From SG8-41 sp963802355 (GTDB taxonomy: Bacteria > Pseudomonadota > Gammaproteobacteria > Burkholderiales > SG8-41), in assembly GCA_963802355.1 (NCBI GenBank), contig CAWDIV010000036.1:310001-374000 (forward strand): 64,000 nucleotides of DNA, in the 5' to 3' direction. This document shows positions 19,646-28,336 of the stretch, piece by piece. A model generated the notes under the pieces. It saw only the letters and a list, made by a program, of their open reading frames with translations. It searched no databases and was not told the DNA's origin. The translations under genes were made by a program, and so were the position numbers. Position 1 is the first letter of the stretch. Each line of letters opens with the position of its first letter.

Positions 19646-21685
19646 ATGATCAGCTCTCAATTACTTTATCTCGTAATACCACTGGCGCCGCTCTTCGCCG
19701 CCATCGTTGCCGGGCTATTCGGCTGGGCGATCGGGCGCCGCGGCGCGCACTGGATCGCGATCATCGGCATGGTGATCTCGACTATCGGCTCGGCCTTCGT
19801 CTTCTACGACGCGCTCGGCGGCAAGACCGCCAACGTCCCGGTCTATGCCTGGCTCGTTTCCGGCAATGTTGCCTTCGAGATCGGTTTCCTGATCGACCGC
19901 CTGTCGGCGACGATGATGCTGGTCGTCTCGTTCGTATCCCTGATGGTGCACATCTACACGATCGGCTACATGGCCGACGATCCGGGCTACCAGCGCTTCT
20001 TCTCGTACATCTCGCTCTTCACCTTCTCGATGCTGATGCTCGTGATGGCGAACAACTTCCTGCAGCTCTTCTTCGGCTGGGAGGCGGTGGGCCTGGTTTC
20101 GTATCTCCTGATCGGTTTCTGGTACACACGCCCGACCGCGATCTACGCCAGTCTCAAGGCGTTCCTGGTGAACCGGGTCGGGGACTTCGGTTTCGTGCTG
20201 GGTATCGCGCTCGTCCTCACGTACTTCGGCTCCCTCGACTACAAGGAGGTGTTCGCCAATGCGCCCACCCTCGCGGCGAACACCATCGAAATCCTCCCCG
20301 GCGCCGCATGGTCGTTGATGACGGTCATCTGCATCCTGCTCTTCATCGGCGCGATGGGTAAATCCGCGCAGTTTCCGCTGCACGTCTGGCTGCCCGACTC
20401 GATGGAAGGCCCGACTCCGATCTCCGCGCTGATCCATGCCGCGACGATGGTCACCGCAGGTATCTTCATGGTGGCGCGGATGTCGCCGCTCTACGAGCTC
20501 TCCGAGACCGCGTTGTCGGTAGTCATGGTTATCGGCGGGATCACCGCGCTCTTCATGGCCTTGATCGCCATCGTCCAGAACGACATCAAGCGGGTGATCG
20601 CCTATTCGACGCTCTCGCAGTTGGGCTACATGACTGTTGCGCTGGGGGCTTCCGCTTACGCCGCGGGCATCTTTCACCTCGTCACACACGCCTTCTTCAA
20701 GGCGCTGCTCTTTCTCGGCGCAGGCTCGGTGATCATCGCCCTGCATCACGAGCAGGACATGCGCCGGATGGGCGGGCTGAAGAGGTACATGCCGGTCACC
20801 TATTGGACGATGCTGATCGGGGCTGTGTCGAGCGCGGGGATACCGGGGCTGGCGGGCTTCTTCTCCAAGGACGCCATCATCGAGGCGGTGCATCTTTCGA
20901 AGCTGCCGGGATCCGGTTTCGCCCACTTCGCGGTCTTGTCCTGCGTGTTCGTCACCGCGTTCTATACGTTCCGGATGCTCATCATGACGTTCCACGGCTC
21001 GGAGCGCTTTCGCGGCCTCCGCGCCGAACACGAGCAGCATACGGACGCCGCTCCGCACGATGACCGCGAGCCCGGTGGATCCCATCATGACCCTGGCGGA
21101 AGTGAGGATCATGCGCCACACGAATCCCCCGCGGTCGTAACGGTACCCCTGATCCTGCTTGCGATTCCTTCTATTTGCGCGGGATGGGTGATCGGCCCCG
21201 TGCTGTTCGGAGGCTATTTCGGGGAAGCCATCGTGGCCGCTCCCGCGCACGACGTGCTGGCGGAGCTGGGCAAGGATTTCCACGGGGTCATGGGCATGAT
21301 GCTGCACGCGATAGCGTCGCTGCCGCTGTGGTTCGCGATCGCGGGCATCGCGGCGGCGTGGTATCTATACATCAAGCGCCCCGATCTGCCGGCGGTCATC
21401 CGGAAAAACTTCGGCGTGATCTACACCATCCTCGAGCGCAAGTACGGCTTCGACGAGGCATATCAGTGGCTCTTCGGCAACGGCGCGGTGCGCTTCGGGA
21501 CCGGGCTGTGGAAGGGCGGGGACATGGCGGTGATCGATGGCGTGCTGATCAACGGTACGGCGCGCGCGGTCGGATGGTTTGCCGCGGTGATCCGCAACCT
21601 GCAGTCCGGATTCATCTATCACTATGCCTTTGCCATGATCATCGGCATCCTGGTCCTGCTGACGATGATGTTCAGGAGCGGCTAG
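19646..21685 (+). CDS. nuoL: NADH-quinone oxidoreductase subunit L
   Basis: Largest antiporter-like subunit and the distal proton pump, with the long lateral helix. 679 residues from ATG at 19646 (MISSQLLYLVIPLAPLFAA). Core: GWEAVGLVSYLLIGFW with the key Glu, GKSAQFPLHVWLPDSMEGPTPISALIHAATMV with the key Lys and His, and HAFFKALLFLGAGSV. A His/Asp-rich loop (HEQHTDAAPHDDREPGG region, about 465-500) precedes the C-terminal helices. The 2-kb frame is intact. Confidence 0.97.
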   Translation: MISSQLLYLVIPLAPLFAAIVAGLFGWAIGRRGAHWIAIIGMVISTIGSAFVFYDALGGKTANVPVYAWLVSGNVAFEIGFLIDRLSATMMLVVSFVSLMVHIYTIGYMADDPGYQRFFSYISLFTFSMLMLVMANNFLQLFFGWEAVGLVSYLLIGFWYTRPTAIYASLKAFLVNRVGDFGFVLGIALVLTYFGSLDYKEVFANAPTLAANTIEILPGAAWSLMTVICILLFIGAMGKSAQFPLHVWLPDSMEGPTPISALIHAATMVTAGIFMVARMSPLYELSETALSVVMVIGGITALFMALIAIVQNDIKRVIAYSTLSQLGYMTVALGASAYAAGIFHLVTHAFFKALLFLGAGSVIIALHHEQDMRRMGGLKRYMPVTYWTMLIGAVSSAGIPGLAGFFSKDAIIEAVHLSKLPGSGFAHFAVLSCVFVTAFYTFRMLIMTFHGSERFRGLRAEHEQHTDAAPHDDREPGGSHHDPGGSEDHAPHESPAVVTVPLILLAIPSICAGWVIGPVLFGGYFGEAIVAAPAHDVLAELGKDFHGVMGMMLHAIASLPLWFAIAGIAAAWYLYIKRPDLPAVIRKNFGVIYTILERKYGFDEAYQWLFGNGAVRFGTGLWKGGDMAVIDGVLINGTARAVGWFAAVIRNLQSGFIYHYAFAMIIGILVLLTMMFRSG

Positions 21686-21719
21686 CAGCCTGTTGGATTT
21701 GGGCTCCGACAGGCTGCTA
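21683..21719. repeat. REP-like hairpin (nuoL/nuoM)
   Basis: TAGCAGCCTGT (21683-21693) and ACAGGCTGCTA (21709-21719) form a perfect 11-bp stem. It fills the spacer exactly from the nuoL stop codon to the base before the nuoM ATG. A second degenerate copy of the same hairpin is at 34680-34718. It differs from the heptamer arrays in having no tandem period. Confidence 0.8.
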
Positions 21720-23213
21720 ATGCAAATGCTGACCGGTCTTCCGCTGCTTTCCCTGGCGATCTGGATCCCGATTCTGTTCGGGTTCCTGGTGCTCGCCACC
21801 GGTTCCGACCGCAACGCTCGGGCCGCGCGCGTGATCGCGCTCGTCGGCTCCGTGCTCGGCTTCGCGGTAACGCTGCCGCTGTACACGGATTTCGATCCGA
21901 AGGCGCGCGGCTTTCAATTCATGGAGCTCTCGCCCTGGATCCAGAGCTTCAACGTCAACTATCATCTCGGCATCGACGGCGTTTCGCTGCTGCTCATCCT
22001 GTTGAACAGCTTTACCACCGTGCTGGTGGTCATCGCCGGCTGGGATGTGATCAAGACGCGCGTCGCGCAGTACATGGCGTCGTTTCTCTTCCTTTCCGGC
22101 ATCATGAACGGCGTCTTCTCGGCCCTCGACGCGCTGCTGTTCTACGTGTTCTTCGAGTCGACCCTGATCCCCATGTTCATCATTATCGGCCTATGGGGAG
22201 GGCCGAATCGCGTCTACGCTGCGGTGAAGTTCTTTCTCTACACGCTCGCGGGCTCGCTGCTCTCGTTGGTCGCCCTCATCTACCTGTACATCGTTTCGGG
22301 AGGCAGCTTTTCCCTGCTCGATTACTACGAGCTCCCGTTGCCGTGGCTCGCCCAGATCCTGATCTTCATCGCGTTCTTCCTGGCGTTTGCGGTGAAGGTG
22401 CCGATGTGGCCGGTGCATACCTGGTTGCCCGACGCCCACGTCGAGGCGCCCACGGGGGGCTCGGTCGTGCTCGCGGCGATCATGCTGAAGCTCGGCGGCT
22501 ACGGGTTCATCCGGCTGTCTCTGCCCATCGTTCCGGACGCGAGCCACGACCTCGCCGGCTTCGTGATCTTTCTCTCCCTGGTCGCGGTCGTTTACATCGG
22601 GCTGGTCGCGCTGGTGCAGGCAGACCTGAAAAAGCTGATCGCGTATTCCTCGATCTCGCACATGGGATTCGTGACGCTCGGGCTCTTTATCTTCAACGCG
22701 CACGGCATGGAAGGTGCGGTCCTCCAGATGATCTCGCACGGCTTCGTCTCGGGCGCGCTGTTCTTGTGCGTGGGCGTGCTCTACGACCGGATGCATACGC
22801 GGTTGATCGCGGACTACGGCGGAGTGGTCAACAAGATGCCGGTATTCGCCGCGCTGTTCATGCTGTTCGCGATGGCGAACTCCGGGCTGCCGGGTACGAG
22901 CGGCTTCGTCGGTGAATTCCTGGTGATCCTGGGCGCGGTAAACGCCAATTTCTGGTACGCCGCCGCCGCCGGAACCACGCTGATATTCGGCGCCGCCTAC
23001 ACGCTGTGGATGTACAAGCGCGTGATCTTCGGCGCGGTCGCGAATCATCACGTCGCAGAGCTGACCGATCTGGGGGCGCGGGAATTCCTCGTGCTGGCAT
23101 TGCTGGCGGTGCCGGTGCTGGCGATGGGGATTTATCCGAATCCGTTTGCTGAAGTGCTGCACACTTCGGTCAATGATCTGCTGGCGCACGTGTCCCAGAG
23201 CAAGCTGCCCTAA
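21720..23213 (+). CDS. nuoM: NADH-quinone oxidoreductase subunit M
   Basis: Second antiporter-like proton-pumping subunit. 497 residues from ATG at 21720; ATG 21726 is an alternative. The key membrane residues are in FYVFFESTLIPMFIIIG (Glu) and FAVKVPMWPVHTWLPDAHVEAPTGGSVVLA (Lys, His). YSSISHMGFVTLGLF and LFMLFAMANSGLPGTSGFVGEF are also diagnostic. The frame is intact. The REP-like hairpin sits directly before the start and may affect translation. Confidence 0.97.
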   Translation: MQMLTGLPLLSLAIWIPILFGFLVLATGSDRNARAARVIALVGSVLGFAVTLPLYTDFDPKARGFQFMELSPWIQSFNVNYHLGIDGVSLLLILLNSFTTVLVVIAGWDVIKTRVAQYMASFLFLSGIMNGVFSALDALLFYVFFESTLIPMFIIIGLWGGPNRVYAAVKFFLYTLAGSLLSLVALIYLYIVSGGSFSLLDYYELPLPWLAQILIFIAFFLAFAVKVPMWPVHTWLPDAHVEAPTGGSVVLAAIMLKLGGYGFIRLSLPIVPDASHDLAGFVIFLSLVAVVYIGLVALVQADLKKLIAYSSISHMGFVTLGLFIFNAHGMEGAVLQMISHGFVSGALFLCVGVLYDRMHTRLIADYGGVVNKMPVFAALFMLFAMANSGLPGTSGFVGEFLVILGAVNANFWYAAAAGTTLIFGAAYTLWMYKRVIFGAVANHHVAELTDLGAREFLVLALLAVPVLAMGIYPNPFAEVLHTSVNDLLAHVSQSKLP

Positions 23214-23228
23214 GAAGGCGACGAGACG

Positions 23229-24677
23229 ATGCAATACATCCTGCCGCTCTCACCCGCTTATCCGGAGCTGTTCCTGGCCGCGATGGCGTGCGTGATACTG
23301 CTCGTCGATCTTTTCGTGAGCGACGTGAACCGCATCGTCACTTATGCGCTTACGCAGCTCACGCTGGGCGGATGCCTGGCCATTAGCCTGCTCACGGCGA
23401 GCGCGGAGGCGAACTACACCTTCAGCGGCATGTTCGTAGACGATCTCATGTCGGATGCGCTGAAGGGGCTGGTTTATATCTCCGTGATGACGATGCTGGT
23501 GTACTCGCGCTCGTACATCAGCGCCCGCGGCATGATGCGCGGGGAATTCTTCACGCTCGTGCTATTCGCGACGCTCGGCATGATGATCATGATTTCGGCC
23601 AATCATCTGCTCACGCTTTACCTCGGGCTCGAGCTGATGTCCCTGGCGCTGTATTCGCTGGTGGCGCTCCAGCGCGATTCGGCGACCGCGACCGAGGCGG
23701 CGATGAAGTATTTCGTGCTGGGTGCCTTGGCCTCGGGGATGCTGCTCTACGGCATGTCCATGCTCTACGGCGCCGCGGGCACGCTCGAGATCACGCGCAT
23801 CGCCGAAGTCATACAGGCGCGCGGGGCGAAGGACGTAGTGCTGGTGTTTGCGCTGGTCTTCATCGTCGGCGGCCTCGGCTTCAAGCTGGGCGCGGTGCCG
23901 TTTCACATGTGGGTGCCGGACGTCTATCACGGCGCGCCGACCGCGGTGACCCTCTTCATCGGCTCGGCGCCCAAGCTCGCTGCGTTCGCTTTCATCATGC
24001 GGCTGCTGGCGCAGGGACTGGGCGCCGAGTACCTGGTCCAGGAATGGCAGCAGATGCTTACCGTGATGGCGGTGCTGTCGCTCGCGATCGGCAACATCAC
24101 GGCCATCGTCCAGACCAACCTCAAGCGGATGCTCGCCTATTCGACCATCGGTCACATGGGCTTCCTGCTGCTCGGTATCCTGGCGGGAGATCTCATCGGC
24201 TACAGCGCCGCCATGTTCTATGTCGTAGTCTACGTGCTGATGAACCTGGGCTCGTTCGGGATGATCATGGTGCTTTCCCGCCGCGGCTTCGAGGCGGAGA
24301 ATCTCGACGATTTCAAGGGGCTCAATCAGCGCAGCCCCTGGTACGCGTTCCTCATGCTGCTGCTGATGTTTTCCATGGCGGGCGTGCCCCCGACGGTGGG
24401 TTTCTACGCCAAGCTCGCGGTGTTGCAGGCCGTCGTCAATATCGGGTACGTGTGGCTCGCCGTGGTCGCGGTGCTGTTCTCGCTGATCGGGGCTTACTAT
24501 TACCTGCGGCTCGTCAAGCTCATGTACTTCGATGCCCCGGAAGATACCGCGCCGATCGAGCCGCGCCTCGACGTGCGCGTGCTGATGAGCGCGAACGGCC
24601 TGGCGATGCTCCTATTCGGGATCTTTCCCGGGCCCCTCATGACGAAGTGCTTCGAGGCGATACAGGCCTCGCTCTAG
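23229..24677 (+). CDS. nuoN: NADH-quinone oxidoreductase subunit N
   Basis: Third antiporter-like subunit of complex I. 482 residues, ATG at 23229. Conserved elements are LYLGLELMSLALYSLVAL, AMKYFVLGALASGMLLYG, LGAVPFHMWVPDVYHGAPTAV with the key Lys upstream, and YSTIGHMGFLLLG. Ends the nuo operon 14 genes after nuoA. A heptamer array begins at its stop. Confidence 0.97.
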   Translation: MQYILPLSPAYPELFLAAMACVILLVDLFVSDVNRIVTYALTQLTLGGCLAISLLTASAEANYTFSGMFVDDLMSDALKGLVYISVMTMLVYSRSYISARGMMRGEFFTLVLFATLGMMIMISANHLLTLYLGLELMSLALYSLVALQRDSATATEAAMKYFVLGALASGMLLYGMSMLYGAAGTLEITRIAEVIQARGAKDVVLVFALVFIVGGLGFKLGAVPFHMWVPDVYHGAPTAVTLFIGSAPKLAAFAFIMRLLAQGLGAEYLVQEWQQMLTVMAVLSLAIGNITAIVQTNLKRMLAYSTIGHMGFLLLGILAGDLIGYSAAMFYVVVYVLMNLGSFGMIMVLSRRGFEAENLDDFKGLNQRSPWYAFLMLLLMFSMAGVPPTVGFYAKLAVLQAVVNIGYVWLAVVAVLFSLIGAYYYLRLVKLMYFDAPEDTAPIEPRLDVRVLMSANGLAMLLFGIFPGPLMTKCFEAIQASL

Positions 24678-24752
24678 GAGCGGTAAGCGGAGAGCAGTAA
24701 GCAGTAAGCAGTGGGGCTTTTCCGCTCACCGCTCACCGCTCACCGCTCACCG
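24677..24752. repeat. Heptamer inverted-repeat array (nuoN/nudix)
   Basis: The left arm (24677-24713) is GGTAAGC GGAGAGC AGTAAGC AGTAAGC. The right arm (24722-24752) is four near-perfect complements of GGTGAGC. The 8-nt loop makes this one of the tightest stems. It ends 9 bp before the nudix ATG. Confidence 0.9.
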
Positions 24753-24761
24753 GGTTGCGCC

Positions 24762-25307
24762 ATGGCCGACAAGATAACCGATTTCACCGAGCGTACGCTC
24801 GAATCGAAGACTGTCTACCGCGGCCGACTGCTGCAGGTGCTGGAGGACCGGGTGCGCATGCCCGACGGCAAGACCGCGCAGCGCGAGTACGTTCGCCATC
24901 CAGGCGCTGTGGTGATGATCCCGCTGCTCGACCCCGAAACGGTGATCCTGGTGCGGCAATTCCGCTACGCGCTAGGGCGGCATTTCTACGAGTTACCCGC
25001 GGGCAAGATCGACGCGGGCGAGGAGCCCCTGCAGACCGCGCGGCGCGAGCTGCGCGAGGAGTGCGGCTACGAAGCCGCCGACTGGCGGCACTGCACGACG
25101 CTGCATCCCTGCATTGGTTACTCCGACGAGCGCATCGAGCTCTATCTCGCGCGCGACTTGAACCACGTGGGCGACGCGCTGGATGACGGTGAGTTCATAG
25201 AAGCGCTGACGCTGCGCCTTGCCGTGGCGCTCGAGTGGGTGAAAACCGGCAGGATCACCGACGCGAAAACGATCGCCGGCCTGTTCTGGGCTGACAAGTT
25301 CCTGTGA
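24762..25307 (+). CDS. nudF: ADP-ribose pyrophosphatase (Nudix hydrolase)
   Basis: Hydrolyses ADP-ribose to AMP and ribose-5-phosphate. 181 residues from ATG at 24762 (MADKITDFTERTLESKTVYRG). The Nudix box runs from GKIDAGEEPLQTARREL to REECGY, with all catalytic Glu/Arg positions. Upstream VILVRQFRYALGR and downstream PCIGYSDERIELYLARDL are typical of the ADP-ribose branch. Placement directly after nuoN is common in betaproteobacteria. It is convergent with the GGDEF-EAL gene across another heptamer array. Confidence 0.9.
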   Translation: MADKITDFTERTLESKTVYRGRLLQVLEDRVRMPDGKTAQREYVRHPGAVVMIPLLDPETVILVRQFRYALGRHFYELPAGKIDAGEEPLQTARRELREECGYEAADWRHCTTLHPCIGYSDERIELYLARDLNHVGDALDDGEFIEALTLRLAVALEWVKTGRITDAKTIAGLFWADKFL

Positions 25308-25321
25308 ACGGTGATCGGCGA

Positions 25322-25387
25322 GCGGATACGAGACGCGAGATACGAGATACGAGATGACCTGCATCCCGCATTCCGTATCGCGTATCA
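25322..25387. repeat. Heptamer inverted-repeat array (nudix / GGDEF-EAL, convergent)
   Basis: The left arm (25322-25357) is GATACGA GACGCGA GATACGA GATACGA GAT. The right arm (25361-25387) carries the complement of GATACGC/GATACGG/AATGCGG. It uses the same word as the nuoC/nuoD spacer 14 kb away. It sits between two convergent stops, where a bidirectional terminator would be expected. Confidence 0.88.
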
Positions 25388-25408
25388 AGAATCCTTATCG
25401 GGGTTGAA

Positions 25409-27337
25409 TCAGGCGGCGCTGGCGCTCGCCAGCGGGCTCGACTTGCCGTCGTAGCCGCCCAGCGGAACCGGCCGCTGGAACAGGTTGCCCTGGCCGAATT
25501 GCGCACCCATTTCGAGCAACAACTTGAGGGCTTCGGGCGTTTCCACCCATTCCGCGATCACCTGCTTGTTCATCTCGCGCGCGACGTCGTTCAGCGCTTT
25601 TACGAAGATGCGGCTCCCGTCGTCCACGGCGAGATCGCGAATGAAGCTGCCGTCTATCTTGAGGTAGTCGACTTCAAAGCGCTTCAGGTAGTAGAAGGAG
25701 CTGAAACCCGCCCCAAAATCGTCGAGCGCGAAGCGGCAGCCCATGCCCTTCAACCGCCGGATGAACGCGAGCGTGACGTCGATCTCCGACATGGCGGCGG
25801 TTTCCGTGATCTCGAACACGAGCTGGCTGGGGTGGACGGGACTGGTCTCCAGCAAGCTGATGAAACGCTTGATCCAGTGCGGATCGGCGATGCTCACGCG
25901 CGACAGGTTTACGAAGTAACGGATTTTCTGCCCGGCTTCCCCGCGTTCCTGCATGTGCCGCAGCAGCTTCTCGACCACCCGCATGTCGATTTCCTGGACT
26001 ATCCCCAACGACTCGGCGGGCTCGATGAAATTTCCGGGCAGGATGAACTTGCCTTCGCCGTCCCGGATACGCACCAGGATTTCGTGGTGCACCGGCTTCT
26101 GGTCCGAGAGCCTGACCACGGGCTGGGAGAACAGAACGAGCCGCTCCTCATCCAGCGCATCGCGCAGCTTCTTCGCCCAGTGGACGCGCTTGTGAATGCT
26201 GCGCAGGTTGTCGGAGGACTGGTCGAACACGACATGCCGGTTGCGCCCCAGCTCCTTCGCCTGGTACATGGCGATGTCCACGTTCGAAAGCAGCGCCAGG
26301 ACATCGTTGCCGTGGAACGGATAGAGCGCGATCCCGGCCGATACGGAGAGATTGGAGATCACCCTATGCTCGCTCGCCTCGAAGCGGTAGTGCCGCACCG
26401 CGTCCAGCGCCCGTTCCGCGACGTCGATCGCCTGGGGGCGCAACGCCGCGGGAAGGTGGATGGCGAACTCGTCGCCACCGAGCCGGAACAGTTGCCCGCT
26501 CAGGGTGTGCATCATGTCGCGCAGCACGCTGCCTACGCCGACGATCAGCTGATCTCCCGTGCGGTGCCCAAAGTTGTCGTTGACGTACTTGAAGTGATCC
26601 ACGTCCAGAAACAGAAGCGCGCCGACGCCGCCCGCTTCCAGTGCATCCTCGATCGTGCGTTGCAGGCAGTGCCGGTTGGGCAGGTCGGTAAGCGGGTCGT
26701 GCATCGCCAGATGCTCGATATGCTGCGTGGCGAGATGCTGCTCGGTAATGTCGCGCGCGGTGCCGCGGATCCCCAGCATCCCGCCGCGTTCGTCGAGCAG
26801 GACCCGCGCGTTGATTCCGATCCAGCGGTCGTCCCGCTTCGCAGTCATGACATGCGTCACGTAGTTCTTGACCTCCCCGTGGCGCTTGAGCAGCGCCAGA
26901 AAACGCCGGTTGGACATGTGGGCAGCGCCTGCTTCGAAGTCGAAGAAGCAGCGGCCGATGAGATCCTTGGGGCCGAGCCCGAACATGTCGTGCGAGGCGC
27001 CGTTCAAATAGGTGAAGCGGCCCTCTGCGTCGGTAGTCCAGATCAGGTCATGCGAGGTCTCGACGAGGTCGCGGTAGCGGTTCTCGCTTTCCAGCAGCAG
27101 TTCGATGATGCGATGTTTTTCCGCCAGGGACTTGCGGACCGCGGCGAGTTCCTGGTTCGGCTTGTCGCTCCCGGCGTGCAGCGCGGAAGCCGCGAGACGG
27201 TCGATGATCTCTTTCGGGTATCGGCGATGGCCGCCGTCGGTGCGCGCCGCGCTGAGCACCCCGACTTCGTCCCAGCGGCGCAGCTTCTGGATTGGAATAC
27301 CGAGCATCTCAGACACTTGCTGAATGCTGTACTCCAT
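25409..27337 (-). CDS. MerR-HTH / PAS / GGDEF / EAL signalling protein
   Basis: A putative c-di-GMP turnover protein with a DNA-binding-type N-terminus. 642 residues from the ATG at 27335-27337 (MEYSIQQVSEMLG). Residues about 3-50 are a MerR-type helix-turn-helix (SEMLGIPIQKLRRWDEVGVL, GGHRRY). A short coiled helix follows, then a PAS domain at about 100-220 (LIWTTDAEGRFTYLNGAS). Next is GGDEF (LDVDHFKYVND, RLGGDEFAIHL, intact active site) and then EAL. In EAL the signature reads EILVR, with NLSRVS, FEITETA, DDFGAGFSS, KIDGSFI and AEWVET; most metal ligands are present but EIL and AEW are deviations. PAS-GGDEF-EAL next to an RpfF homologue recalls RpfR of Burkholderia. The MerR head replaces the RpfR N-terminal domain. 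The frame is open further upstream, but those codons are not conserved-looking. Confidence 0.88.
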   Translation of the reverse strand: MEYSIQQVSEMLGIPIQKLRRWDEVGVLSAARTDGGHRRYPKEIIDRLAASALHAGSDKPNQELAAVRKSLAEKHRIIELLLESENRYRDLVETSHDLIWTTDAEGRFTYLNGASHDMFGLGPKDLIGRCFFDFEAGAAHMSNRRFLALLKRHGEVKNYVTHVMTAKRDDRWIGINARVLLDERGGMLGIRGTARDITEQHLATQHIEHLAMHDPLTDLPNRHCLQRTIEDALEAGGVGALLFLDVDHFKYVNDNFGHRTGDQLIVGVGSVLRDMMHTLSGQLFRLGGDEFAIHLPAALRPQAIDVAERALDAVRHYRFEASEHRVISNLSVSAGIALYPFHGNDVLALLSNVDIAMYQAKELGRNRHVVFDQSSDNLRSIHKRVHWAKKLRDALDEERLVLFSQPVVRLSDQKPVHHEILVRIRDGEGKFILPGNFIEPAESLGIVQEIDMRVVEKLLRHMQERGEAGQKIRYFVNLSRVSIADPHWIKRFISLLETSPVHPSQLVFEITETAAMSEIDVTLAFIRRLKGMGCRFALDDFGAGFSSFYYLKRFEVDYLKIDGSFIRDLAVDDGSRIFVKALNDVAREMNKQVIAEWVETPEALKLLLEMGAQFGQGNLFQRPVPLGGYDGKSSPLASASAA

Positions 27338-27608
27338 GCTGGGCTTGCCCAACCCGGTCCCCCTATTGCGTGCAGGCCGTGTCACGGCGCGCCGCTCGCT
27401 TGTTCGAATGCGTCTGTCCGCCTGGCCGGACATGAGTGTACCAGAGCCATCGCGTCCGGGGGAGGGATCGCGATTCGAATCGTCGAGGAGAACCGGCGCG
27501 ACTTGGTACCCGGTAGATCGCCCGGACTGGGATAGCTCCGGGATTCCCGTGCGCGCAGATCGCGGCGACGCGCCTGACGCTGGTGCAGCGCGAACGCGCG
27601 CTTTGTCG

Positions 27609-28310
27609 CTAGAACGCTGCCGTCGCATGAGTCGCCGTCCTCGGCCGTGCGCTCCTGCGTGCCTGCACCTGGGGCGCCAGCCAATCAACGTCGTCGTTTA
27701 CCAGGACTGGTGCCGGCGCGCGGCCGAATGCTATCGACGTCCCGATTTCACCCGTCAGGCGCTCATCGAGCGGTTGCCGGAAGGACTCGCAGTACGCGAG
27801 CTGGCGCTCGCAACCGGTCTTCCCCAGGGCGAGATATGCCGGATGGTCCCGAGTAACCATATCCTCGCTGCCAAGAGCGTGGTGGTTGTGGCTCGACCAG
27901 CGGTAGTCTGCCGGGGTTTCGGCGATGCCCGCCCGGACCGGATACGATTCGATCGCCCGGTAACACGCGAGCAGAGATCGCTCGCTATTGACGACCGAAG
28001 ACTCCCGGCGCGCCCAAAGAGTTCCGTTACGCTGGTGAACATAGTTCACGTACTCCACGTAGCGTCTGCAAACGTTGCGCATCATTGCGCAAAGTCGATG
28101 CTCGGTGTCCGAGCTGGCGAGCAACTGCACGCGGTCGGGCAAGAGAGCGTAGGCATGGACCTGGCACCGGTGACGCTCCGCTTCTTCCTTCAGGCAGTCC
28201 AGGTACACCAGATAGTCGTCCTCGATAGAAAAGCACTGGGCGCCATCGAAACCGCGTTGGACGATGTGGTGCGTGATTCCAGCCGTCTTGTGAGAGGTCT
28301 TGCGTGACAT
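27609..28310 (-). CDS. REP-associated (Y1-type) transposase-like protein with degenerate active site
   Basis: 233 residues from ATG at 28308-28310 (MSRKTSHKTAGITHHIVQRG). The fold markers of RAYT proteins are clear: HHIVQRGFDG, DDYLVYLDCLKEEAER, VHAYALLP, RRYVEYVNYVHQRNGTLW, LLACYRAIESYPVRAGI, DYRWSSH. The HUH histidine pair, normally in NHVHLL, reads DRVQLL. The segment normally reading EGRYR after GTLW reads ARRES, removing the expected Tyr. Both catalytic elements are therefore lost, suggesting a domesticated or dying protein. It sits between the rpfF-like gene and the GGDEF-EAL gene, same strand, 26 bp after rpfF. Spacer 27338-27608 shows no other feature. Confidence 0.82.
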   Translation of the reverse strand: MSRKTSHKTAGITHHIVQRGFDGAQCFSIEDDYLVYLDCLKEEAERHRCQVHAYALLPDRVQLLASSDTEHRLCAMMRNVCRRYVEYVNYVHQRNGTLWARRESSVVNSERSLLACYRAIESYPVRAGIAETPADYRWSSHNHHALGSEDMVTRDHPAYLALGKTGCERQLAYCESFRQPLDERLTGEIGTSIAFGRAPAPVLVNDDVDWLAPQVQARRSARPRTATHATAAF

Positions 28311-28336
28311 GTCGCGCTCCGTGAAACAACGTGCGG

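Noticed and set aside
19715..21307. 530-residue minus-strand frame over nuoL
   Set aside because: Shadow of nuoL. Composition is Arg/His/Glu-rich with no domain, and nuoL itself is unambiguous.
25499..27535. 678-residue open frame on the plus strand opposite the GGDEF-EAL gene
   Set aside because: Antisense shadow of a high-GC gene. The minus-strand protein has clear MerR, PAS, GGDEF and EAL motifs; the plus-strand translation has none.
27338..27688. N-terminal extension of the GGDEF-EAL protein to 27688
   Set aside because: The added residues are Arg/Ser/Pro-rich without similarity to a domain, and the MerR HTH begins directly after the ATG at 27337.
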